From Clostridiales bacterium UBA5888 (GTDB taxonomy: Bacteria; Bacillota; Clostridia; Oscillospirales; Oscillospiraceae), in contig DJEW01000018.1 in the NCBI GenBank assembly GCA_002431965.1, positions 1 through 29,749 of the forward strand: DNA of 29,749 nucleotides, given 5' to 3'. Shown piece after piece: positions 1-9,898 of this stretch. Numbering within the stretch: position 1 is the stretch's first letter; the number at the start of each line of letters is the position of its first letter. The notes under the pieces were generated by a model that was not told the origin of the DNA, made no database searches, and was given only the letters and a program-made list of their open reading frames with translations. The translations under genes were made by a program, and so were the position numbers.

Positions 1-101
1 TCGATCTCAAAGATGTCCGCGCCGATTGCCTCTGCCAGCGCCTCGGCAACCTTCGCGGTCACGCCGGACGCAGAAAAATACGCTACAAGTTTCTTGCTCA
101 T
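1..101 (-). CDS. Flavodoxin-like protein, N-terminal part (cut by window edge)
   Basis: Only the first 33 residues are in the window. They begin MSKKLVAYFSASGVTAKVAE, a beta strand running into a phosphate-binding loop with Ser, Ser-Gly and Thr spaced as in the FMN loop of flavodoxins and small NAD(P)H-dependent flavin reductases. Such proteins bind FMN in the cytoplasm and shuttle electrons. The ATG is preceded by GAAAGGATGAG at good spacing, which supports this start. The gene begins 6 bases after the stop of the AlkZ-like remnant, and its ribosome binding site lies in that junction. The rest of the protein and its exact subfamily cannot be seen. Confidence 0.75.
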   Translation of the reverse strand, partial: MSKKLVAYFSASGVTAKVAEALAEAIGADIFEI

Positions 102-107
102 TGTGTC

Positions 108-464
108 TCATCCTTTCAATATCTTCGTGATCTGATGTGCGGACGCACCCGGCAGGACGGAGGAAAGATGCTGCATCATGCGCTCTCTGGATTTCTGCGG
201 GTCTCGCTGATAGACAGATGTTATAAAGTCGTACCCAAAAAGCTCTTCCGGCGCCGCATACTCCGCAACACCCCAGCCATACAGTCTTCCGTATTTGTCC
301 TGCATATAGAATTTGTCCTGCATATAGACAAAATCTGCGATGCAGACGTAGCTCTGCATTTGCAGTCTTGTGATGCACGTTTCAAACCCGGTATTGCCGT
401 GAAGCGGATTCAGGAATGACCTGACCGCAGCGACTTTTCTCAGCTGCGGCGAACGCTTGCGCAC
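108..464 (-). pseudogene. C-terminal remnant of an AlkZ-related protein
   Basis: The frame gives about 118 residues. The core, with NPLHGNTGFETCITRLQMQ, then YGRLYGWGVAEYAAPEELFG and a C-terminal HL..LP.A region, resembles the last half of Firmicute proteins annotated as AlkZ-related (a winged-helix fold family related to the YcaQ/AlkZ DNA glycosylases). That is recognition from memory. Family members I recall are about 220 residues, so the N-terminal half is missing. A stop codon lies a few codons upstream of the only start (GTG at 464), no good ribosome binding site is seen, and a tRNA gene with its terminator fills the upstream DNA. An 18-base tandem duplication adds a second YMQDK to the protein. 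It is probably a decayed gene, although the remaining frame is open and could still be expressed with the flavodoxin gene. Confidence 0.5.
294..329. repeat. 18-bp tandem duplication
   Basis: Two adjacent copies of an 18-base unit, TTTGTCCTGCATATAGAA and TTTGTCCTGCATATAGAC, differ at one base. They keep the reading frame of the AlkZ-like remnant and duplicate the peptide F-x-YMQDK. This looks like a replication-slippage event. Confidence 0.8.
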
Positions 465-533
465 ATCTGGATTACAGCCCGAAGCTTATTTCGGCTGCCG
501 CTGCGATGCGCGCCGCAGGCTTTGCACCGAACC

Positions 534-569
534 GAAAAAAGCCAGCAGCCTGAAAAACCGGCTGCTGGC
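534..569 (-). terminator. Intrinsic terminator of tRNA-Ser(CGA)
   Basis: On the minus strand a perfect 10-bp stem GCCAGCAGCC / GGCTGCTGGC with a 9-base loop is followed by TTTTTT. It lies just past the 3' end of the tRNA gene. Confidence 0.85.
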
Positions 570-577
570 GTGATTTC

Positions 578-668
578 TGGCGCAGCGGGTGGGATTCGAA
601 CCCACGGTACCGTTGCCGGTACACCTGATTTCGAGTCAGGGCCGTTATAACCACTTCGATACCGCTGC
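578..668 (-). tRNA. tRNA-Ser (anticodon CGA)
   Basis: The acceptor stem is GCAGCGG paired with CCGCTGC, followed by a G discriminator and an encoded CCA. The anticodon stem-loop is CCTGA-CTCGAAA-TCAGG, giving anticodon CGA, which reads UCG. A long variable arm and the T-arm motif GGTTCGAATCC confirm a class II serine tRNA of 91 bases. It has its own promoter and terminator, so it is a single-gene unit. Confidence 0.95.
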
Positions 669-698
669 ATATTCTTTTTTTACGTCACACGCTGTGCC

Positions 699-727
699 AT
701 TATACCCAATATACCGCAAAAAATCAA
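699..727 (-). promoter_or_regulatory. Sigma-A promoter of tRNA-Ser(CGA)
   Basis: The minus strand carries TTGATT, a 17-base spacer and a perfect TATAAT, placed about 30 bases upstream of the mature tRNA 5' end. Confidence 0.8.
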
Positions 728-863
728 GAGCGAGATTGCGTAATTTTGTGTTCACGCAGCTGCGTTCCGCGACCGTCAGCAACTGTCATGCTGCTTGCCC
801 GCGCTCAATATTTGAACGTTCTGTAAACTCGATATAAATTGCGCAAAATATTATATAATCCTA

Positions 864-892
864 TTGACAAGTTTCCGCATAGGTGTTATAAT
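864..892 (+). promoter_or_regulatory. Sigma-A promoter of the RHH-clpB operon
   Basis: Consensus TTGACA, a 17-base spacer and consensus TATAAT. Two inverted repeats overlap it: CCTAT (860-864) with ATAGG (879-883), and ACAAGT (867-872) with ACTTGT (895-900). Either could be an operator. No clear CtsR heptanucleotide repeat or CIRCE element was seen. Confidence 0.85.
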
Positions 893-928
893 GTACTTGT
901 AAGAAAAACGAAAGGGATGATCAAGCCC

Positions 929-1576
929 ATGAAAAAAACATTGTACAGCCTGATGCTCAATGACGAGGTCGTGCGAGAGGTCGATGCTCTGGCGCACCGC
1001 ATGGGCACGAGCCGCTCAAGCCTTATAAACCAGATCCTTGCGGAATACGTCAACTATACCACGCCCGAGCGCCGGATAAACGATGTGCTTTCTGCCATTG
1101 AACAGCTCATGACCCCGTCAAGGGAGTTTGTGCCGTTCTTCGCGCCGAACACCTCCTCCATGTCGCTGAAAAGCTCACTGGAGTACAAATACCGCCCGAC
1201 GGTGAAGTACGAGGTCGCGCTCATCCCCGGCGGGGAGGCGTCGATAGGCGAGCTGTCCGTCGTGTTCAGGACGCAGTCCGCCGCGCTCATCTCCGCAATG
1301 ACGGAGTTTTTCCGCGTGTGGAAGGATATAGAGGACAGGCTTCTCTACCCGCTGACAGGCGCAAAGCTTGAGTATGCGCTCTATGACGGCAAGTTTGTGC
1401 GCAGCATCGCCGCGCCGGACAGAGACTGCTCGGCGGACGCGCTCGCAAACGCCATAAGTCAGTATATCACGCTTTTTGACAAGCTCATGAAGGGCTACCT
1501 CAGCGGCAGGTATGACGCGCATGACGTCGAAGCCGCATATTACTCCAATCTTATCAAAACCCCGGTGCATATCTAA
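929..1576 (+). CDS. Ribbon-helix-helix domain protein, putative regulator
   Basis: A protein of 215 residues. Residues 1-45 (KKTLYSLMLNDEVVREVDAL, then a helix ending SRSSLINQILAEYV) have the strand-helix-helix pattern of Arc/CopG/MetJ-type ribbon-helix-helix DNA-binding domains. The remaining 170 residues, including a basic Tyr-rich stretch near 90-110 and a mixed alpha/beta region, match no family I recognise and may sense a ligand or partner. I start the gene at the ATG at 929 because AAAGGGA lies 11 bases upstream and the fold begins there; in-frame codons further upstream would fall inside the promoter. It lies 35 bases upstream of clpB, almost certainly in the same transcript. A role as a local heat-shock or autoregulator is inferred from position only. 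Confidence 0.8.
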   Translation: MKKTLYSLMLNDEVVREVDALAHRMGTSRSSLINQILAEYVNYTTPERRINDVLSAIEQLMTPSREFVPFFAPNTSSMSLKSSLEYKYRPTVKYEVALIPGGEASIGELSVVFRTQSAALISAMTEFFRVWKDIEDRLLYPLTGAKLEYALYDGKFVRSIAAPDRDCSADALANAISQYITLFDKLMKGYLSGRYDAHDVEAAYYSNLIKTPVHI

Positions 1577-1611
1577 AAAAGCATGCCAGAGGCGAAAGGA
1601 GAGACCGATTC

Positions 1612-4191
<2,580 letters not shown>

Positions 4192-4233
4192 GAGCGGGAG
4201 CAGGCACATCCGCATACATCCGAATATGGAACA

Positions 4234-4272
4234 CTGCCGGGGCTGCATATGCAGCCACGGCAGTTTTGCGTT
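4234..4272 (+). terminator. Intrinsic terminator after clpB
   Basis: Stem CTGCCG...CGGCAG enclosing GGCTGCA/TGCAGCC, followed by TTTTGCGTTT. It lies between the convergent clpB and hydrolase genes. Confidence 0.75.
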
Positions 4273-4302
4273 TGTATTAACGGTATGGCAAAGAGTAAGC
4301 CC

Positions 4303-6153
4303 TTACAGCACAGTGCCGAGTACCATGGTGTTTGCAACGGTCATCATGGTGTAGAGCATGGCAATGACGAATGACCCGGCGTATATTTTCCCGGTGTCCC
4401 TGAAGAATACCCGGCTGACAATGGTGCCGACAGGGATCAGGAAGATGAGCGGGAAAAGGTTGACTATGCGCATGGAATTGAATGTGAACACGCCGTTTGC
4501 GATGATGCCATGGTATTGGATAAGGATAAGCACCGCAATGCCAAGAATATTGGAGACACAGCTCAGCACGAGCGTGAGCCACTCCGGGCGGCCCTCAATG
4601 CGGTTGCCGCCGTTGACGAGCAGCGAGTTGACAAGATAAAACACTGCCCATGCAGGGAAATATGCCAGCGCAAAGAGCACCTTCTGCACATTAAACACGC
4701 GCATGTCTATGACCCAGATGCGGTAGTCCACATTGAACACAAGATCAGAGAAGAACAGTATTACATAGGCGGCAGATACGGTTGCAAGCGCAAGCAGGAA
4801 GCTTTTCCAGATAACCCGTGCGCTTGCTTTCACGCCCCAGCAAGCCGGTACGCCGCGCTCATTGCTGCCGCGCCCGATGGCGTTGGCAATGAGAAACACT
4901 GCCAGCAGCACAATGCCGACGATGAGCGTCCATACGGCAAGTTCATTAGTGTTCGGTTCGCCGAACCAGTTATTGTAGGTAAATGGGACGAATGACTCCT
5001 TGCCGACAAGCCTGTACATTACGGGCATGACGAGCAGGCACGGGAGAATGGTGTTAATGGCATAAACCACCCAATATTTTGCCTTTTTCCCGGCAGAATC
5101 AAGTTTCGGCGCAGGTGCAGGCTCTGCCTGAGCAAGCTCGGAGAAGAAGGTCGTGCCGTGGACGAGCATAGAGGCAAACGGGAAGAGGAAGAGGAAAATG
5201 CCGACAAGACCGATGAGGTTGAAGAATTCCTTCCACTGCCAGATCTGGTTTGTCGCGTCTATGGCGGCGTGACCGTCCGGAACGCCGAGCGAGGCATAGA
5301 AGAAGTTGACGGCATCACGCGCGCTTGCGGAGGAGAAGTGATTGAGCGGGTGAATCTCATCGTTCTGGTTGATGACGCGGATATATTCCTCGCCGTCTAT
5401 AGTGCCGGTGTATATTCTGTGGTTTTCGACCGGGGCGGATATATCTACGCCGTCAAGCTGGTTGATGAAGGAGACCGCGTCGGAGCTTGTCAGATACTCG
5501 GCAGGATTCCCTGTGTCCCCCGGGAAGAACCACTCGTCATAAGTTGCGGCAATTACGCCCCAGTCAACGGCCAGCTTCGTTGCGCTTTCCGCACCGTCAA
5601 ATTCATAGTCGGCGTACTGCGGATCATAGCCCACGTCCAGAACGGCGGCAATTCTGTTTTCACCAAGCCCGAGCGCTTCCTGCCTGAAGAAATATTCGGC
5701 GGTGGCATTAGTGATCTGCCCGCCCATGGAGTGCCCGGTTATGCCTATCTTATCAGTGTCAATGAAGTTGAAGCACGCGCAGGCGTAATCAACGATGCGC
5801 TGCATATTGTAAACGTTTATTCCTTCGGGTGTGACCGATGATGAGCCGTGGCAGTAGGCATCCGTGGATATGACAACATATCCGCGTCTGGACAGCTCTA
5901 TCATGTTCTGATCCTGATGGTCAAGATTGTTGTAGCTGCCGTGTGAAGTGACTATGAGCGGAAGCTTGTGCTCGGCAGAGGCGTCCTTGGGAATATATAT
6001 CTGCCCGTTGACATAGGTCGCGTCCTCAAGAATAACCTTAAAGTCTTCAACGGTCACCGCGCCGAATGACGACTGGAACAGCGATGCGAATACAGAGCTT
6101 ACAAGGCAAAGACATAGTGCAATAACAAGCAGAAGTTTTGTGCGCTTTTTCAT
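4303..6153 (-). CDS. Alpha/beta hydrolase fused to a C-terminal multipass membrane domain
   Basis: 616 residues. An N-terminal hydrophobic segment (about 5-25) looks like a signal anchor. Residues about 40-310 form an alpha/beta hydrolase: the oxyanion region LIVTSHGSYNNLD, the nucleophile elbow GHSMGGQ, and a late Asp/His region (NQNDEIHPLNHFS) fit a dienelactone-hydrolase or cutinase-like fold. After about residue 335 come roughly seven hydrophobic segments. The hydrolase domain is therefore probably outside the membrane, tethered to an integral membrane module. The ATG at 6153 begins MKKRTKLLL; the frame extends 18 codons upstream without a signal-like sequence, so the later start is preferred. 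Substrate is unknown; a lipid or cell-envelope ester is possible. The nearest upstream gene is a MarR regulator in the same orientation. Confidence 0.8.
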   Translation of the reverse strand: MKKRTKLLLVIALCLCLVSSVFASLFQSSFGAVTVEDFKVILEDATYVNGQIYIPKDASAEHKLPLIVTSHGSYNNLDHQDQNMIELSRRGYVVISTDAYCHGSSSVTPEGINVYNMQRIVDYACACFNFIDTDKIGITGHSMGGQITNATAEYFFRQEALGLGENRIAAVLDVGYDPQYADYEFDGAESATKLAVDWGVIAATYDEWFFPGDTGNPAEYLTSSDAVSFINQLDGVDISAPVENHRIYTGTIDGEEYIRVINQNDEIHPLNHFSSASARDAVNFFYASLGVPDGHAAIDATNQIWQWKEFFNLIGLVGIFLFLFPFASMLVHGTTFFSELAQAEPAPAPKLDSAGKKAKYWVVYAINTILPCLLVMPVMYRLVGKESFVPFTYNNWFGEPNTNELAVWTLIVGIVLLAVFLIANAIGRGSNERGVPACWGVKASARVIWKSFLLALATVSAAYVILFFSDLVFNVDYRIWVIDMRVFNVQKVLFALAYFPAWAVFYLVNSLLVNGGNRIEGRPEWLTLVLSCVSNILGIAVLILIQYHGIIANGVFTFNSMRIVNLFPLIFLIPVGTIVSRVFFRDTGKIYAGSFVIAMLYTMMTVANTMVLGTVL

Positions 6154-6218
6154 TATATACGCTCTCTTTTCTTTGTTGAATTTCCGATGGAGACGGCCGC
6201 ACTCCATTTGATGAAACT

Positions 6219-6247
6219 ATCGTATCATTTTATTCAAAAAGAAACAA
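6219..6247 (-). promoter_or_regulatory. Possible promoter of the hydrolase gene
   Basis: Minus strand TTGTTT, a 17-base spacer and TACGAT. The match is moderate, but it is the best in a gap that also holds the upstream gene's terminator. Its -35 overlaps a perfect palindrome. Confidence 0.45.
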
Positions 6248-6255
6248 TATTGTTT
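6242..6255. promoter_or_regulatory. Perfect 14-bp palindrome, candidate operator
   Basis: AAACAATATTGTTT is a perfect palindrome overlapping the -35 of the putative hydrolase promoter. AT-rich palindromes of this size are typical of MarR-type sites, and a MarR gene ends about 120 bases away. Which protein binds it is inference. Confidence 0.4.
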
Positions 6256-6318
6256 TACAACAAAAAATATTTTAATAATTGTACAAAATACACAAATCAA
6301 ATTCCTGTCTCAAAAACA

Positions 6319-6359
6319 GAAAAAGCCCTGCCCGCGCGCACGGTGCGCAGCAGGCAGGG
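6319..6359 (-). terminator. Terminator of the MarR gene
   Basis: Minus strand stem CCCTGCC / GGCAGGG around a GC-rich loop, followed by CTTTTT, immediately downstream of the MarR stop codon. Confidence 0.75.
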
Positions 6360-6371
6360 TACAAAAAGGTA

Positions 6372-6875
6372 TTATTCAATCTTTTCGAGCTTTTCGTGCG
6401 GCTTATCTGATAACTCGCCCCATCGACGGCTGAGAGACCATATCGCTTTTTCAAACTGTGCAAGCTGTTCATCCGAAAAGCCACTCAGCGCATCAAAAAA
6501 AGCCGTGAATACCGGGGAAACATCCTCCGTGCAGTATGCCCTGTAGGCTTCCCGCCCAAGTGCGCTGGGTTTGAGGACAATGTTTTTTCTGTTGCCGGGG
6601 ATGCGGTAGCGCTCGATGAGCCCCAATTCCAGCAGGCGCTTTGTCGCCTTGGTGATGTTGCTCTGCAGAATGCCGAGATCCTTCGAAATGTCGGTCATGA
6701 TGCGGTTGCTGTCCTCGAACTCGCATATATACTCAAGGATCTGGTATTCGTGCTGCGTCAGATGCGGATCTTTTGCGGATGACCGTCTGCGCAGAACGCC
6801 GCGGTTAGAATTGTTGGAGTAAAACACCAGCGCGCGCACGAGTTCGCGGTATCTGCCCATCCATGTAAGCTCCAA
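6372..6875 (-). CDS. MarR family transcriptional regulator
   Basis: 167 residues from a TTG start. GGAGG stands 7 bases upstream of this TTG, so I prefer it to the ATG 7 codons later. The winged helix runs from about residue 35 to 110: LTQHEYQILEYICE, then MTDISKDLGILQSNITKATKRLLELGLIERYRIPGNRKN, with the recognition helix and the basic wing of MarR proteins. The C-terminal helices form the dimer interface. MarR proteins usually repress their own gene and a neighbour and are released by small ligands or oxidants. Its own promoter contains repeated AAGTAAA elements. The downstream hydrolase, in the same direction but behind a terminator, is the obvious candidate target. Confidence 0.88.
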   Translation of the reverse strand: MELTWMGRYRELVRALVFYSNNSNRGVLRRRSSAKDPHLTQHEYQILEYICEFEDSNRIMTDISKDLGILQSNITKATKRLLELGLIERYRIPGNRKNIVLKPSALGREAYRAYCTEDVSPVFTAFFDALSGFSDEQLAQFEKAIWSLSRRWGELSDKPHEKLEKIE

Positions 6876-6921
6876 TACTATACCTCCGATAAAAAGCAAA
6901 GCCGGGTACGAATATATTTGC

Positions 6922-6964
6922 AAGTAAATATTTTACTTCATTTTCTGGTAATCAGCAAGTAAAT
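6922..6964. promoter_or_regulatory. Repeated operator-like elements in the MarR promoter
   Basis: An inverted repeat AAGTAAA-TAT-TTTACTT (6922-6938) covers the -10 region, and GCAAGTAAAT occurs twice as a direct repeat (6920-6929 and 6955-6964), the second copy touching the -35. This placement fits autorepression by MarR; binding is inferred. Confidence 0.55.
6930..6958 (-). promoter_or_regulatory. Promoter of the MarR gene
   Basis: Minus strand TTGCTG, a 17-base spacer and TAAAAT, about 55 bases upstream of the TTG start. Confidence 0.65.
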
Positions 6965-6979
6965 TTTCCGTGAAGAGCT

Positions 6980-7006
6980 AAAACCGGGGCGCTTTGCCGC
7001 CCCGGT
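6980..7006 (-). terminator. Terminator of galK
   Basis: Minus strand stem ACCGGGGCG / CGCCCCGGT (9 bp) followed by TTTT, just past the galK stop codon. Confidence 0.75.
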
Positions 7007-7015
7007 ATAAAGCTG

Positions 7016-8095
7016 TCACATTATGTTTATCTCTATGCAGCTTCCCGCGCCGAATTCCGATTCCATGCTGCGCTTGTATTCTGGGAAAAAGTCCGTCGGC
7101 ATGAGCGCCTGAACGCACCCGGCAAAGCCGCCGCCATGCACGCGCCACGCGCCCTTGCCCTCGAGAAGGCGGCGGCTGTGCTCCAGCCCCTGGGCAAGCT
7201 TCGTGTCGCCCGTGGCGCTGGTGACGATGTTGTTCAGAAGCTGCTCGGACGAGCGCCCGGATTCGTTCATCAGACGCATATACGTCTCCCCGTCGCCGTT
7301 CTTGAGCGCATCGCGCATACGCGGCACGCGCTCATTCTCGCCGAAAAAGTGCATCGCGCGGCGCACGGGACGGTTTGCCGGATCCCAGCCCTTGCGGTAG
7401 AATTCCTTGGGATCGACATCGCCGAGCACGCCCTTGTCGAAGAGATTGGCGATGTACACCATATCGGCGGGGATGCGGGCGTAGGACGTATCCAATCCGG
7501 CATGGCTGCCGCCGGTGTCAGTCAGGCACATCGTCAGCCCCATCGGCGTGAAGCTTGCGCGTATCTGCTCTATCTCGCCGGTCTTCGGGTCGGCATAGAC
7601 CGTGTGCCCGAAAGCGCAGGCGAGCTGGCTCATAATGCCGCAGGGCTTGCCAAAATATTCGTTTTCCGCCTGCTGCCCGGCGCGGGCAATTACCAGAGGG
7701 TCTACCTCGCCGTTATTGAAAAGCTCACTGAACATACGCCCCACGAGCACCGAGAACGCCGCAGACGAGCTCAGCCCGGAGCCGGGGGAAAGCGTGCTTT
7801 TTATCCGCGCGTCAAACCCGCCGACATTCAGACCCAGCTCCCTGAACGCAACCGTTACGCCGCGCACAAGGGATTTCGGCGTGCCAAACTCGGTCGTGCG
7901 CACGGTAAGGTGGGTGAGGTTGACCTCAAAGGGCTTGAATCCCTCGGACTGCACGCGCACGATATTTGATCCGTTCGCCTCGCACTGGGCGTAATGTCCG
8001 AAGTGCACGGCGGAGGCGAGCATCCGCCCCTTCTGGTGGTCTGTATGGTTACCGGCAAGCTCTGTCCTGCCGGAGACAAATATCTGTTTTTTCAT
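7016..8095 (-). CDS. galK: Galactokinase
   Basis: 359 residues, slightly shorter than typical galactokinases. It phosphorylates galactose at C1 in the cytoplasm, the first committed Leloir step. The galactokinase signature GRTELAGNHTDH is at residues 9-20, GHMP kinase motif 2 is SPGSGLSSSAAFSVLVG near 105-120, and the C-terminal GHMP motif is VHGGGFAGC near 325-335. The ATG has AAAGG 7 bases upstream. No galT, galE or sugar transporter is next to it, so it is a single-gene unit here, flanked by a terminator and divergent from the nicotinate phosphoribosyltransferase gene. The galactokinase signature makes another GHMP kinase less likely, although substrate range cannot be read from sequence. 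Confidence 0.9.
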   Translation of the reverse strand: MKKQIFVSGRTELAGNHTDHQKGRMLASAVHFGHYAQCEANGSNIVRVQSEGFKPFEVNLTHLTVRTTEFGTPKSLVRGVTVAFRELGLNVGGFDARIKSTLSPGSGLSSSAAFSVLVGRMFSELFNNGEVDPLVIARAGQQAENEYFGKPCGIMSQLACAFGHTVYADPKTGEIEQIRASFTPMGLTMCLTDTGGSHAGLDTSYARIPADMVYIANLFDKGVLGDVDPKEFYRKGWDPANRPVRRAMHFFGENERVPRMRDALKNGDGETYMRLMNESGRSSEQLLNNIVTSATGDTKLAQGLEHSRRLLEGKGAWRVHGGGFAGCVQALMPTDFFPEYKRSMESEFGAGSCIEINIM

Positions 8096-8147
8096 GTATA
8101 TACCTTTTGAAGCTCAATACTTTTACACTGAAAGCCAACTTCCTACA

Positions 8148-8161
8148 TATATCAAGATATA
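8148..8161. promoter_or_regulatory. Small palindrome upstream of galK
   Basis: TATATC-AA-GATATA, a symmetric 14-base AT-rich site 53 bases upstream of the galK start. It might be an operator or chance in AT-rich DNA. No confident galK promoter could be assigned. Confidence 0.25.
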
Positions 8162-8231
8162 CCTAGAACAGTGCAAAGTCAACTAAAATCGGTAACATCA
8201 TAACAATGTTTTAACATTTTACACAAATATC

Positions 8232-8260
8232 TTGCGTTTGATTAGTGCAGAAGATATAAT
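8232..8260 (+). promoter_or_regulatory. Promoter of the nicotinate phosphoribosyltransferase gene
   Basis: TTGCGT, a 17-base spacer and consensus TATAAT, about 60 bases upstream of the ATG. Confidence 0.65.
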
Positions 8261-8321
8261 ACTACTATAATATACGGAGCAGACACATAAACTGCACAAA
8301 TCACGACAGGAGAATCACGAT

Positions 8322-9785
8322 ATGAAAAGTGCCAACGGCATCAACCTTACCATGCTCTGCGATTTTTATGAGCTGACCATGGGCAACGGCTATTTTGTCA
8401 GCGGTCGGAAGGACGAGATCACGTATTTCGACATATTCTACCGCTCCGTGCCGGATGAGGGCGGCTTTGCCATTGCCGCCGGGCTTGAGCAGATCATCGA
8501 CTATGTCGAAAAGCTGCACTTTGACGAGGAAGACATCGCCTATCTGCGCTCGCGCGGGATATTTGACGAGGGCTTTCTCGCCTATCTGCGCGATTTCCGC
8601 TTCACGGGCGACATATGGGCCGTGCCGGAGGGCACGCCCATTTTCCCGCGTGAGCCTATCGTCACCGTGCGCGCGCCCGCAATACAGGCGCAGCTGCTGG
8701 AGACGTATATGCTGCTGGAATTCAACCATCAAAGCCTCATCGCCACAAAGGCAAACCGCGTGTGCCGCGCCGCCGAGGGGCGCGCGGTGCTGGAGTTCGG
8801 ATCGCGCCGGGCGCAGGGCATCGCGGGCGCGGTGACCGGTGCGCGCGCTGCGTATATAGGCGGCTGCGCAGGCACTGCCTGCACCGTGTCCGACCAGCTC
8901 TACGGCGTGCCCGCCGCAGGCACGATGGCGCACTCCTGGGTGCAGATGTTCCCGAGCGAGTATGAGGCTTTTGTCGCCTACTGCAAAGCGTACCCTGACA
9001 ACGCCGTGCTGCTTGTGGACACCTACAACACTCTCAAGTCCGGCGTGCCAAACGCGATACGCGCGTTCAACGAGGTGCTCAAGCCCTTGGGCATCAAAAA
9101 GTGCGGCATACGCCTTGACTCCGGCGACATGGCATACCTCACCCAGCGCGCCCGCGCCATGCTCGACGAGGCGGGGTGGACGGACTGCACCATTACGGTG
9201 TCCAATTCTCTCGACGAGCGCCTTATTTCGGAGCTTCTGCGCCAGGGCGCAAAGATAGACTCCTTCGGCGTGGGCGAGCGGCTGATAACCTCGCGCAGCA
9301 GCCCGGTGTTCGGCGGGGTGTACAAGCTCTGCGCCGTGGAGGATGGGAAAGGAAACATCATCCCCAAGATAAAGGTCAGCGAGAACGTCGGCAAGATCAC
9401 GAACCCCGGCTTCAAGACGGTGTACCGGCTCTTCAACCGGAAAACCGGCATGGCAGAGGCAGACTATATCTGTATGCATGACGAGGTCATAGACGACACG
9501 AAGCCTATCGAGCTGTGCGACCCGGACGCGCGCTGGAAGCGGAAAACGCTGACGGACTTCCGCGCGGAAAAGCTGTTGAAGCCGATATTCAAAAACGGCG
9601 AGCTCGTGTACAAAGAGCCGGCGCTCAAAGAGATAAAAACCCACTGCGCCTACAGCGTGAGCACCCTCTGGCCGGAGGTCAGGCGCTTTGACAATCCGCA
9701 CCGCTACTATGTCGATCTCTCGCCGAGGCTCATGGAGCTGAAGGACCGTATGCTTGCCGAGCACGCCAGACTGGACAACGGCTGA
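8322..9785 (+). CDS. pncB: Nicotinate phosphoribosyltransferase
   Basis: 487 residues, matching the Gram-positive type of this enzyme. It couples nicotinate and PRPP, with ATP hydrolysis, to give nicotinate mononucleotide in the Preiss-Handler salvage route to NAD. The N-terminus with LTMLCDFYELTMGNGYF is characteristic. LEFGSRRAQG near 165, GTMAHSWVQMF near 205, the DTYNTLKSG phosphate-binding region near 230 and IRLDSGD near 265 are conserved family motifs, and a short C-terminal Leu/Pro-rich domain follows. AGGAGA lies 8 bases before the ATG. It is divergent from galK and followed by an independently promoted small gene, so it is probably monocistronic. No NiaR or NrtR site was recognised. 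Confidence 0.93.
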   Translation: MKSANGINLTMLCDFYELTMGNGYFVSGRKDEITYFDIFYRSVPDEGGFAIAAGLEQIIDYVEKLHFDEEDIAYLRSRGIFDEGFLAYLRDFRFTGDIWAVPEGTPIFPREPIVTVRAPAIQAQLLETYMLLEFNHQSLIATKANRVCRAAEGRAVLEFGSRRAQGIAGAVTGARAAYIGGCAGTACTVSDQLYGVPAAGTMAHSWVQMFPSEYEAFVAYCKAYPDNAVLLVDTYNTLKSGVPNAIRAFNEVLKPLGIKKCGIRLDSGDMAYLTQRARAMLDEAGWTDCTITVSNSLDERLISELLRQGAKIDSFGVGERLITSRSSPVFGGVYKLCAVEDGKGNIIPKIKVSENVGKITNPGFKTVYRLFNRKTGMAEADYICMHDEVIDDTKPIELCDPDARWKRKTLTDFRAEKLLKPIFKNGELVYKEPALKEIKTHCAYSVSTLWPEVRRFDNPHRYYVDLSPRLMELKDRMLAEHARLDNG

Positions 9786-9814
9786 GCGGCGCTGCGCGCA
9801 GGGAAAAAGATGCT

Positions 9815-9843
9815 TTGACAAAACCGCCGCCACGTTGTACAAT
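9815..9843 (+). promoter_or_regulatory. Promoter of the small membrane protein gene
   Basis: TTGACA, a 17-base spacer and TACAAT, about 55 bases upstream of the start codon. Confidence 0.7.
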
Positions 9844-9898
9844 ATAAAACAAAAAATAAGATAAAAAATAAGGCAGCACAACTGGCGAGGTATTATTT

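Noticed and set aside
440..670. 76-codon minus-strand frame across tRNA-Ser(CGA)
   Set aside because: It reads through the tRNA gene and its terminator, so it cannot be a real protein.
8301..9881. 526-codon open frame on the minus strand opposite the nicotinate phosphoribosyltransferase gene
   Set aside because: Antisense shadow: Arg/Ala/His-rich composition without any domain, opposite a clearly conserved gene.
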